DNA from: an uncultured Aliiroseovarius sp.
GTDB lineage: Bacteria; Pseudomonadota; Alphaproteobacteria; Rhodobacterales; Rhodobacteraceae
Direction of reading: 5' to 3'
Assembly (NCBI GenBank): GCA_938023895.1
Contig: CALJDH010000111.1
Span: 1 to 9,586 of the forward strand
Length of the DNA: 9,586 nt
The position numbers and the translations under genes were made by a program. Below are positions 1-6,085 of this stretch, one piece after another. Under the pieces are notes generated by a model. The model was not told the origin of the DNA and made no database searches. It saw only the letters and a program-made list of their open reading frames with translations. The first letter of the stretch is position 1; each line of letters begins with the position of its first letter.

Positions 1-129
1 GTTGGGTTGAGCATAGATCACAAGGCGTGTGAACCCGTCGTGCTCTCCTGAACGGACAGCGACGTTCCGCGCCTGTGCTGGCAGGGCTATCAAACACATC
101 GCCGCGACAAGTGAGGTCCAGTTTCTCAT
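1..129 (-). CDS. N-terminus of a secreted protein downstream of motA (partial)
   Basis: This reading frame starts with ATG at 129 and runs off the left edge; only 43 codons are visible. The product begins with a signal peptide (MRNWTSLVAAMCLIALPAQA), with a likely cleavage site after AQA around residue 20. It then enters RNVAVRSGEHDGFTRLVIYA, which resembles the first strands of AMIN-like or periplasmic beta domains seen in large secreted proteins of alphaproteobacterial motility loci. The start overlaps the motA stop in an ATGA (126-129), so translation is probably coupled to motA. That makes this the last visible gene of the fliL-to-motA unit. A periplasmic or cell-wall-associated motility role is inferred from the signal peptide and the coupling. 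The rest of the protein is needed to name it; TPR-containing proteins are known to me at this place in related bacteria, but no TPR is visible here. Confidence 0.75.
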   Translation of the reverse strand, partial: MRNWTSLVAAMCLIALPAQARNVAVRSGEHDGFTRLVIYAQPN

Positions 130-995
130 GCTGCTGCCTTCTTGATTTCTTTCAGGGCCTCCTCGAGATCGGTGAAGCTAGGGCGATGTGAGCCGGGCGT
201 GTTCTGACGCCCGACTTCGATGCAGATATTGACCGAATGATTGTAGAGGTTGGCGACCAGCACTTCGCGAATGAGCTGGTAGAAATGCGCCTCTTCCTCA
301 GTCACAGATTTCACTTTGGCCGAGAATGGTCCGACCAAGCCATAGGCCAGAAATACCCCCAGGAACGTCCCAACAAGCGCGCCACCGATCATCTTCCCCA
401 AGATTTCAGGCGGTTGATCAATGGAACCCATGGTTTTGATCACACCGAGAACCGCTGCTACGATGCCCAGTGCGGGTAGGCCGTCGGCCATTGACTGTAG
501 GGCGTGACTGGAGTGCAGAGCGTGATGCAGATTTGCCTCCATCCGCTTTTCAAGGACCTCCTCAACCTGATGGGGGTCGTCGTAGTTCATGGACGCGGAT
601 CGCAAAGTATCACAGATCAGTTCGATCGCTTCCCTATCGGCGAGAATATTGGGGTAGCGCTGAAAAATCGGGCTGTCTTCAGGGGCTTCGATGTGTTCTT
701 CCAAAGCAACGGCGTTCTGGCGTGCTTGGCGGATCAACTCGAACAGCAAACACAGCAAATCGCGGTAGTCTTCAGGCTTCCATTTGGGCCCCTTGAAAAC
801 CTTTTTTACATCTTTGATCGTGTGCTTGATGGAGGCCATGTCGTTCGAAATCACAAACGCACCTGCGGCAGCACCGCCGATCATGGTGAATTCAAACGGT
901 AGTGATTTCAGAATGATCCCCATCTTGCCACCAGCAGCAAGATAACCGCCGAAAACCATGACGAAAATCAGCGCAATACCAACGAAACCAATCAT
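126..995 (-). CDS. motA: Flagellar motor stator protein MotA
   Basis: MotA is the inner-membrane stator subunit which, with MotB, converts ion flow into torque on the rotor protein FliG. The 289-residue product has the usual MotA length. It has hydrophobic helices near residues 2-20, 33-50, 170-190 and 202-224, with a large cytoplasmic region between helices 2 and 3. Pro174 (DGLPALGIVAAV) and Pro223 (YGLVGPFSAKV) match the two functional prolines of E. coli MotA (Pro173, Pro222). Arg89 and Glu99/Glu100 in the cytoplasmic loop lie where E. coli MotA has the charged rotor-contact residues Arg90 and Glu98. The ATG at 995 is preceded by AAAGG six bases upstream. A 71-bp gap separates it from the MotE-like gene, while its 3' end overlaps the next gene by four bases. 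No motB adjoins it in this window, so the partner is probably encoded further left or elsewhere. Whether H+ or Na+ drives it cannot be read from MotA alone. Confidence 0.96.
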   Translation of the reverse strand: MIGFVGIALIFVMVFGGYLAAGGKMGIILKSLPFEFTMIGGAAAGAFVISNDMASIKHTIKDVKKVFKGPKWKPEDYRDLLCLLFELIRQARQNAVALEEHIEAPEDSPIFQRYPNILADREAIELICDTLRSASMNYDDPHQVEEVLEKRMEANLHHALHSSHALQSMADGLPALGIVAAVLGVIKTMGSIDQPPEILGKMIGGALVGTFLGVFLAYGLVGPFSAKVKSVTEEEAHFYQLIREVLVANLYNHSVNICIEVGRQNTPGSHRPSFTDLEEALKEIKKAAA

Positions 996-1018
996 GACAC
1001 ACCTTTGCTAGTTCAAGC

Positions 1019-1031
1019 CTGGACAATCCAG
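1019..1031 (-). other. Small hairpin in the gap before motA
   Basis: CTGGA and TCCAG flank a three-base loop in the short spacer between the MotE-like gene and motA. No T-run follows on the minus strand, so it does not look like an intrinsic terminator. If the unit is transcribed through, it could be a processing or stability element. A five-pair stem can also arise by chance, so confidence is low. Confidence 0.25.
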
Positions 1032-1047
1032 ACATCGCATGGACGGG

Positions 1048-1062
1048 TTAATTTCTGATTAT
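1048..1062 (-). promoter_or_regulatory. Possible CtrA half-palindromic box upstream of motA
   Basis: The plus strand reads TTAA-N7-TTAT (TTAATTTCTGATTAT), seven of eight matches to the CtrA consensus TTAA-N7-TTAA. It lies 53-67 bases upstream of the motA start in the only sizeable gap within the minus-strand unit. The location suits a separate motA promoter. The motif is short and AT-rich, so one such near match could be chance; the stronger box between fliL and fliF makes it more credible. Confidence 0.35.
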
Positions 1063-1066
1063 TCGA

Positions 1067-1675
1067 TCACTGTGTCGGGGCAGCGGCATTCCGTCCGGCC
1101 AATACAACGCTAATGGCGTAGGAGGTCTGGGGGTCCATACCCGCCATGATTTGCGCCGCAATTGCTGGTTTCATCTGCGCAATAAAGCCAGCGGCGAACT
1201 CTGGTTCCATAGCCTCGAATAGTGGGATTGCCTGTTTGGGTTTCATGTTCTCATATAGCGTTGTCAGCCGCGACAGGTCGTCCGCCGCTGCCGTCTTGGC
1301 GATTGCCATTGTCGCCGCAAGTGTTTCTTCAGCTTTGGTCAGTTCCTGTAGTTTCGAAGATACGCGCTCCTCGGCGAGGTTAAGTGCATCAAGACGCTGA
1401 GAAAGCTTGTTCTCGCGCTCTTCCAGCACGGCCTCGCGCTCTTGGAGTGCAGCCAGCACAACGGCCACATCCTGAGGCTTCGGCGCTGGAACATCGTCGC
1501 TTTGATCGGCCGAAGTGCCCGCAAGCAGTTCCGAGAGATCCTCAGCAAAGGCCGCTGTGGCCGGGCCTAGTCGCAACAAGCCGGACGTTGCCAAGGCGGC
1601 GGCCAGCAGAATGAGGATCCCGCGTGTGCGCAGTCGTGCGCGCGATTTGGGTTTCTTGTTAGGTGCCGTGCTCAT
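1067..1675 (-). CDS. MotE-like flagellar protein with MgtE_N-like C-terminal domain
   Basis: The 202-residue product has a basic N-terminus (residues 1-19), one hydrophobic segment (about 18-37) that acts as membrane anchor or signal, and an acidic/proline linker. A long charged coiled coil follows at about 72-122 (LQEREAVLEERENKLSQRL). The C-terminal helical domain at about 132-195 (LTTLYENMKPKQAIPLFEAM, then FIAQMKPAIAAQIMAGMDP) resembles MgtE N-terminal/FliG-like repeats. This architecture matches the MotE family; in Sinorhizobium MotE is a periplasmic chaperone for the motility protein MotC. Its position between the DUF6468 gene and motA supports a stator-related role. The ATG at 1675 overlaps the upstream stop in ATGA (1672-1675), so the two genes are translationally coupled. 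The family call is good. A chaperone function is inferred only, and no MotC gene is visible. Confidence 0.82.
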   Translation of the reverse strand: MSTAPNKKPKSRARLRTRGILILLAAALATSGLLRLGPATAAFAEDLSELLAGTSADQSDDVPAPKPQDVAVVLAALQEREAVLEERENKLSQRLDALNLAEERVSSKLQELTKAEETLAATMAIAKTAAADDLSRLTTLYENMKPKQAIPLFEAMEPEFAAGFIAQMKPAIAAQIMAGMDPQTSYAISVVLAGRNAAAPTQ

Positions 1676-2097
1676 TCAGCAGCCTCCATAAAGCCATGGC
1701 GAAGGAAGATGGGAATGTCAGGATTGGGTTCCGGATTCGATGCCTGAGTCGAGGCAAAGCCCTCTTGTCGCGGACTGTTCTGGGGCGGTTCGGCGCGATT
1801 TGGAGATGCAGGTTCCGGTAGGTCATGAAGGCTGGCCATCATAAGTTCCAGCTTGCGCGCAGAAGCCTCGGCGCGCTCGGTTAGTTCCGTCAGAACAGCG
1901 GCGCTTTGGCCAGCTGCCGATTGAGCATGGTCCAGCGTTTTCGTCATGTCGTCGACCTGTGCGCTCAGCACGGCGACGGCACCGCCCATACCATCCCGAA
2001 GGTTGTTGAAGCGCTTCAAGCGGCGCGACAGGATCAGGCAATACAGCGCGGCACCGAAGGCCCCAAGTCCAAGGATGATGTCTGCGATAAAGTCCAT
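1672..2097 (-). CDS. DUF6468-type flagellar-locus membrane/coiled-coil protein
   Basis: The 141-residue product has one N-terminal membrane helix (residues 3-23), a basic stop-transfer patch (SRRLKRF, 24-30), and the most family-like stretch, LRDGMGGAVAVLSAQVDDM (33-51). A predicted coiled coil runs on to about residue 90, followed by a Pro/Asn/Glu-rich, probably disordered tail. This matches what I know of the DUF6468 family, which is found in alphaproteobacterial flagellar loci and has no established function. The topology suggests a short anchor with a cytoplasmic coiled coil. The start at 2097 has GGGAG overlapping the fliL stop region, 11 bp after fliL, and the end overlaps the MotE-like start by four bases. 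It is therefore made together with FliL, the MotE-like protein and probably MotA. A structural or assembly role at the stator is an inference from context. Confidence 0.8.
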   Translation of the reverse strand: MDFIADIILGLGAFGAALYCLILSRRLKRFNNLRDGMGGAVAVLSAQVDDMTKTLDHAQSAAGQSAAVLTELTERAEASARKLELMMASLHDLPEPASPNRAEPPQNSPRQEGFASTQASNPEPNPDIPIFLRHGFMEAAE

Positions 2098-2108
2098 ATC
2101 CTTACTCC

Positions 2109-2609
2109 CTAATTTAGTACGAATTCGAGGATCAGAAGGTTGCGCACGCGCCCATCGCCTGTGACCAGCTGTATGCGGCGCAGCATTTGAGCGCGCAGTT
2201 TGACCAGAGAATGCGGGTCTTCCAGCATCGCCGTATCCACCGCGCGCAGATAGGCATTCAACACATCGATTACGCGGGGTTTAAGCTTGATCACGTCCTC
2301 TTCATAAGCTGGCTCAACCTCAAGGGACGCGCGGAAGCGCAGGTGGCGACTACGCGCGTTGGTTCCAAGAGAGATGACAAGCGGGTCCAGCTCGACAAAG
2401 CTGACGGCGGGCAGCTCCTGTAAGTCCATAGCGGGTTCTTCTTCGGCCTCCGACGCGGAAGTTCCGCCGATTAGCCCTGCATAGGTTGCATAGAAACCGC
2501 CCCCGCCCAGCAAAAGAGCGCCCACCAATCCAACAACCAAACCCTTCTTGGATTTCTTGGCCGGAGCCTCTTCTTCCGCGGCTTCTGCCGTGATGTCCGC
2601 GTTTGACAT
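2109..2609 (-). CDS. fliL: Flagellar basal body-associated protein FliL
   Basis: FliL is a single-pass inner-membrane protein that surrounds and supports the stator units. From ATG 2609 the product is 166 residues. An acidic then Lys-rich cytoplasmic N-terminus (1-22) precedes a Gly-rich membrane helix (about 23-47). The periplasmic stomatin/SPFH-like FliL domain follows (about 66-166), with FVELDPLVISL, RHLRFRASLEVE and the C-terminal VRNLLILEFVLN typical of the family. A longer frame opens at 2657, but the start at 2609 is preferred: GAGGA stands six bases upstream and the protein then begins MSNAD, as usual for related FliL proteins. It is the first gene of the minus-strand motility unit and is divergent from fliF across a spacer with a CtrA-type box. 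Confidence 0.95.
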   Translation of the reverse strand: MSNADITAEAAEEEAPAKKSKKGLVVGLVGALLLGGGGFYATYAGLIGGTSASEAEEEPAMDLQELPAVSFVELDPLVISLGTNARSRHLRFRASLEVEPAYEEDVIKLKPRVIDVLNAYLRAVDTAMLEDPHSLVKLRAQMLRRIQLVTGDGRVRNLLILEFVLN

Positions 2610-2656
2610 GTGTTCCTCGAATCCAATTTCGCTGCGTTGATTTAAACCGACGGGCA

Positions 2657-2671
2657 CTAACCAATTATTAA
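2657..2671. promoter_or_regulatory. CtrA-type binding site in the fliL/fliF divergent spacer
   Basis: The sequence CTAACCAATTATTAA fits the CtrA consensus TTAA-N7-TTAA at seven of eight positions, and the CCAATTA between the half sites leaves the usual seven-base spacing. It lies in the spacer between two divergent flagellar operons, 48 bp from the fliL start and 66 bp from the fliF start. CtrA is a known regulator of motility genes in Rhodobacterales. The site could serve either or both directions. A TTTAAA run at 2641-2646 could be part of a fliL promoter, but no convincing -35/-10 pair was found for either gene. Confidence 0.55.
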
Positions 2672-2723
2672 GGCCGATCAGGGAAAACAGGTTGACATGA
2701 CGGGGGTAGAAGCCCGCTCGGAT

Positions 2724-2729
2724 AAGGAG
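2724..2729 (+). promoter_or_regulatory. Ribosome binding site fixing the TTG start of fliF
   Basis: AAGGAG ends seven bases before the TTG at 2737. No comparable site precedes the next in-frame ATG at 2767, so this sequence decides in favour of the TTG start. Confidence 0.8.
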
Positions 2730-2736
2730 TTACGTC

Positions 2737-4380
2737 TTGCAACAATTGATCTCGGTTTGGGGGGCGATGGACCTACGGAAACGGACCATCGTGATCGCCG
2801 CGACCTTGGCCATGTTTTTAGCGATTATCGGCTTGTCGCGTATGGCGACGCGCACGCAATTAACCCTGCTTTATGCGGGGCTGGAAAGCGGCGCCGCGGG
2901 CGAGATCGTGCAGGCTCTTGAAGGGCGCAATGTCGCCTTCGAGATCCGCGGCGATTCGATCTTTGTTGACGCGGCACATCGTGATGCGTTGCGGATGACC
3001 TTGGCTAGTGAAGGGCTGCCGGCGAATTCCGGTAAAGGATATGAGCTTCTGGACGGGCTAAGCGGCTTTGGCACCACATCGCAGATGTTTGACGCCGCCT
3101 ATTGGCGCGCGAAAGAAGGCGAGCTGGCGCGCACGATCGTGGCTAGTCCAATGGTGCGCAACGCGCGCGTTCATATTGCAAACACATCGTCTCGGCAGTT
3201 TCGCCAGCGGAACGAACCGTCGGCATCTGTGACGCTGACGACGGGCAGCGGAACGCTGCCTGCAGCACAAATCAAAGCCTTTAAGTTTCTGGTCGCCTCG
3301 GCGGTGCCGGGTCTTTCGCCGGACAAGGTTTCCGTGATCGATAGTCGCGCTGGGCTGATGGGCGGGCAGGATCCCGCGACGGGCGGAACGGCTGCTGCGC
3401 TGGATCAAGCCGAGCGCCTGAAGCAGAATGTCGAGCGTCTGTTGGAGGCCCGTGTCGGGTTCGGCAATGCTGTGGTCGAGCTAAATCTGGAAACCGCCAC
3501 CGAACAAGAGCAGATTCGCGAGCGCCGATTTGATCCCGAGGGACGCGTGGCGGTGTCGACGGACACCTCGGAAAGCTCGAACGCCGCCAATGACAGCGAG
3601 GCGGGTGGGGTCAGTGTTGCCTCGAACCTGCCTGATGGCGACGGCGCGAATGGTGGCGGATCGTCATCCTCGAACACCTCTGAAACGCGCGAGCTTGTGA
3701 ATTATGAAGTGTCCGAGACGACGCGCGAAATCTTGAAAGCCCCAGGGGCGGTGAAGCGGCTGACGGTTGCGGTACTGGTCGACGGGATTCGCACGACGGC
3801 CGAGGACGGGACCGTAGAATGGGCGCCGCGCCCCGAGGAAGAGCTGCAAAGCCTGCGTGAACTCGTGGCCGGAGCGGTCGGTTTCAACGAAGTGCGCGGG
3901 GATGTCATCACGCTGAAAACCATGGAGTTCGAACCCGTTCCCGCTGCGGGAAGCGACCCGGCATCGGGCCTGTTCAATACCGCGAGCATTGATGTCATGT
4001 CTGTGATCAAACTTGTCATTCTTGCGGTTGTCACTCTGGGCCTCGGCCTGTTTGTTCTGCGCCCCATGCTGAGTTCTCAGGCCGAACTCCCTGCAATGGC
4101 GCCCGCTGGTAGCTTGCCGTCTCCGGCTGCGCCAGAAGACGGGCTCGCTTTGGCTGATGCTGCGGGCGTTGTGGCCACTGCCCAAGCCGCAACCGAGACC
4201 TTGCCGCCAGCTTTGTTGGCGAGCAACCCAGCACAGAGCGGGCTGCCCGATATGGCCGCAGACCTAGAGCCAGATGTCGACCCGGTGCAGCGTTTGCGGG
4301 ACCTCATTTCCGAACGTCAGGCGGAAACCGTCGAGATCTTGCGCGGGTGGATGGAAGAAGATGAGGAGGCGACCGGATGA
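2737..4380 (+). CDS. fliF: Flagellar MS-ring protein FliF
   Basis: FliF forms the MS-ring in the inner membrane, the base on which the flagellum and its C-ring are built. The product is 547 residues. The first membrane helix is at about 19-38, followed by the periplasmic YscJ/FliF ring-building domains to about 220 (TLLYAGLESGAAGEIVQALE, then RKxR-rich segments). The FliF C-terminal periplasmic domain is interrupted by a Ser/Gly/Asn-rich loop at about 275-315. A second membrane helix lies at about 421-443, then a long Ala/Pro-rich cytoplasmic linker, then the FliG-binding tail at about 515-547 (RLRDLISERQAETVEILRGW). The start is TTG, supported by an ideal Shine-Dalgarno site and by the N-terminus QQLISVWGAMD, which suits related FliF proteins. 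ATG 2767 would give a protein 10 residues shorter. The stop overlaps the fliH start in ATGA (4377-4380), the first link in a tightly packed fliF-fliH-fliN-fliP unit. Confidence 0.97.
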   Translation: MQQLISVWGAMDLRKRTIVIAATLAMFLAIIGLSRMATRTQLTLLYAGLESGAAGEIVQALEGRNVAFEIRGDSIFVDAAHRDALRMTLASEGLPANSGKGYELLDGLSGFGTTSQMFDAAYWRAKEGELARTIVASPMVRNARVHIANTSSRQFRQRNEPSASVTLTTGSGTLPAAQIKAFKFLVASAVPGLSPDKVSVIDSRAGLMGGQDPATGGTAAALDQAERLKQNVERLLEARVGFGNAVVELNLETATEQEQIRERRFDPEGRVAVSTDTSESSNAANDSEAGGVSVASNLPDGDGANGGGSSSSNTSETRELVNYEVSETTREILKAPGAVKRLTVAVLVDGIRTTAEDGTVEWAPRPEEELQSLRELVAGAVGFNEVRGDVITLKTMEFEPVPAAGSDPASGLFNTASIDVMSVIKLVILAVVTLGLGLFVLRPMLSSQAELPAMAPAGSLPSPAAPEDGLALADAAGVVATAQAATETLPPALLASNPAQSGLPDMAADLEPDVDPVQRLRDLISERQAETVEILRGWMEEDEEATG

Positions 4381-5003
4381 GCATTCGATACGCGTTGGAA
4401 GACTTCGGAGACGTACTGAACGCGACGGCAAAAGAGGATGCTAGCGCGCAGATCACCATGACCCGTGCGGACTACGAGATCCAGTTGGAGGCGCAGAAGT
4501 TAGAGGGGTACGAAGCGGGCTATCAGTCTGGATGGACGGATGCAACGCGGGCCCTGACCGAAGAGAACGGGCGCCTTCAAGCCGAGTTTGCACGCAATCT
4601 TGAAGATCTCGGTTTCACGTATCAGGAAGCGCGCAGCCACGTGTTGTCCACGCTTGAGCCCCTTCTAAACCAAATGCTTCAAGTGGTGCTTCCAGCAGCA
4701 CTCGACCAGGCGCTTGGCCCCATCGTTTCCGAGGCGATGATGCCGTTGGCTGCCGAACTCGCCGATACGCCGATTGAGGTGCTGGTGGCGCCGGACAGTC
4801 GACCAACGCTCGAGGCATTTTTGCAGGGGGCGGGGGCTGTCCCATTTGAAATTGTCGAGAAAGATACGCTGCCGGAGGGGCAGATTTATCTGCGCACAGG
4901 TGACCGAGAATGCAGCGTGGATCTGTCCGGCGCCGTGGCGCGCATCTCGGACGCGGTAAACGCGTTATATCATGTAACTGAGAAGGCTTTTGACCATGGC
5001 TGA
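4377..5003 (+). CDS. fliH: FliH-like flagellar export ATPase regulator
   Basis: FliH binds and restrains the export ATPase FliI and tethers it to the C-ring protein FliN. The 208-residue product is divergent in sequence but shows the family layout. A variable N-terminus leads into the glycine repeat GxxxGxxxG (Gly44, Gly48, Gly52 in GYEAGYQSG), typical of the FliH/YscL helix-pairing segment. A charged helical region follows to about 110. The C-terminal alpha/beta domain (about 130-200) includes PIEVLVAPDSRPTLEAFL and GQIYLRTGDRECSVDLSGAV. Context is decisive: it starts within the fliF stop codon and its end overlaps fliN, whose product is its known partner. Automatic annotation may label such divergent homologues only as hypothetical. 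FliI itself is not in the window. Confidence 0.85.
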   Translation: MSIRYALEDFGDVLNATAKEDASAQITMTRADYEIQLEAQKLEGYEAGYQSGWTDATRALTEENGRLQAEFARNLEDLGFTYQEARSHVLSTLEPLLNQMLQVVLPAALDQALGPIVSEAMMPLAAELADTPIEVLVAPDSRPTLEAFLQGAGAVPFEIVEKDTLPEGQIYLRTGDRECSVDLSGAVARISDAVNALYHVTEKAFDHG

Positions 5004-5286
5004 CACCATTCCGCAATCCGAACTTGAAACTGACGCAAGCCCCTTCTCCCGCGTCCCAATCGAGGTCACAATTTCGGTCGGGGTGGCACGCCCGACGGTG
5101 AAAGAGCTGTTGCAGCTGAAGCAAGACGATGTGCTGGCTCTGGACAAACGCATCGAAGATCCGGTGGATCTGTACGTTGGCGACCGGCTGATTGCTCAGG
5201 GCGAGCTACAGGAGGTTGAAGGCGATCCCAACGGGCAGATCGCGGTGCGTTTGACCAAGCTGGTTGATCTGAAAACGGGGCTGTAA
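4996..5286 (+). CDS. fliN: Flagellar motor switch protein FliN
   Basis: FliN forms the lower part of the cytoplasmic C-ring, takes part in switching of rotation, and docks FliH-FliI during export. The 96-residue product is a minimal FliN: a short acidic leader (1-17) followed by one SpoA domain (about 18-92). That domain contains PIEVTISVGVARPTVKELLQ, the segment LKQDDVLALDK, and DLYVGDRLIAQGELQEVEG. The ATG at 4996 is preferred over the TTG at 4990; AAGG lies about ten bases upstream of it. The start overlaps the end of fliH by eight bases, so translation is probably coupled. The following fliP begins five bases after the stop. Confidence 0.95.
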   Translation: MADTIPQSELETDASPFSRVPIEVTISVGVARPTVKELLQLKQDDVLALDKRIEDPVDLYVGDRLIAQGELQEVEGDPNGQIAVRLTKLVDLKTGL

Positions 5287-5291
5287 CGCAG

Positions 5292-6035
5292 ATGCGCGGA
5301 TGGATGACAGGGCTATGCTGGCTGTTGGCTGGTGTGATGTGGATCGCGTCCGGGGAGGCAGGGCTGGCGCAGGATATTTCGATCTCGCTCGGTGACGACG
5401 GATCGCTGGCCACGCGCACGATCCAGATTTTCGTTCTGGTCACATTGCTCAGCATCGTGCCGGGGCTTGCGATCATGATCACCTGTTTTCCGTTTTTGGT
5501 CACGGTGCTGTCGATCCTCAGGCAGGCCATCGGCCTGCAGCAATCTCCGCCGAACATGCTGATCATCAGCCTTGCGTTGTTTCTGACCTATTTCATCATG
5601 GAACCCGTGTTCATGGAGGCGTGGGTAAAGGGGGCGCAACCCTTTTCCGAAGGGCGGATGGAGCTTGAACCCGCCTTCACCGCGGCCATCGAGCCCTTCC
5701 GCATCTTCATGGCCAACCGCATCGATCCCGAAACCTTCACCCATCTGGCAACTTTGCGTGAAGAAACCGCGAATGTGGATCTGACGGGCACCTCGCCGCT
5801 GTCGCTGCTGGTGCCGTCGTTCCTGCTGTCCGAAGTAGAACGCGCCTTTCAGATCGGCTTTCTGATCTTCCTGCCGTTTCTGATCATCGACCTCGTGGTC
5901 GCGGCCATTTTGATGTCGATGGGGATGATGATGGTGCCGCCTGCGATCGTGTCACTGCCATTCAAACTGGCGTTCTTCGTGGTGGCTGATGGGTGGACAC
6001 TAATATCTGGTGCATTGGTGCGCAGTTATTTTTAA
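5292..6035 (+). CDS. fliP: Flagellar type III export gate protein FliP
   Basis: FliP forms, with FliQ and FliR, the pore of the flagellar type III export apparatus in the inner membrane. The 247-residue length is normal. A cleavable signal peptide (about 1-26, ending near GLA) is a known FliP feature. Membrane segments follow at about 44-64, 88-105, 186-206 and 215-235. Family hallmarks are LSILRQAIGLQQSPPN (73-88) and LMSMGMMMVPPAIVSLPFKL (207-226). The Met212-214 run corresponds to the methionine gasket that seals the closed gate. The gene starts five bases after fliN without a strong Shine-Dalgarno of its own (GGGG about 11 bases upstream), which suggests coupling. FliO, often found between FliN and FliP, is absent here. 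The stop overlaps the terminator of the convergent lldD gene. Confidence 0.97.
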   Translation: MRGWMTGLCWLLAGVMWIASGEAGLAQDISISLGDDGSLATRTIQIFVLVTLLSIVPGLAIMITCFPFLVTVLSILRQAIGLQQSPPNMLIISLALFLTYFIMEPVFMEAWVKGAQPFSEGRMELEPAFTAAIEPFRIFMANRIDPETFTHLATLREETANVDLTGTSPLSLLVPSFLLSEVERAFQIGFLIFLPFLIIDLVVAAILMSMGMMMVPPAIVSLPFKLAFFVVADGWTLISGALVRSYF

Positions 6036-6064
6036 AAGGCTGACCAACATATAGTCGGCCAGCC
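6034..6064 (-). terminator. Intrinsic terminator of the lldD-type gene
   Basis: Read on the minus strand, GGCTGGCC and GGTCAGCC form an eight-position stem with one mismatch around an 11-base loop, followed by TTTT. It begins 22 bases after the lldD stop. On the plus strand no T-run follows the hairpin, so termination of the fliF-fliP transcript here is less likely. The last bases overlap the fliP stop codon. Confidence 0.6.
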
Positions 6065-6085
6065 TGAATACTTGAACGGCGCGGG

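Noticed and set aside
2692..2697. TTGACA as a -35 box for fliF
   Set aside because: No -10-like sequence follows at 16-18 bases; the region there is GC-rich (around CGCTCG).
2697..2921. ATG-started open frame overlapping the 5' end of fliF
   Set aside because: It is in another frame from fliF, has no ribosome site and its product resembles nothing; FliF motifs clearly occupy the region.
3405..4307. Several minus-strand open frames inside fliF
   Set aside because: They are Arg/Ser/Pro-rich shadows of the GC-rich FliF coding strand without start signals.
6038..6064. The same hairpin as a terminator for the fliF-fliP operon
   Set aside because: On the plus strand the hairpin is followed by TGAATACTTG and not by a T-run, so only the minus-strand reading is supported.
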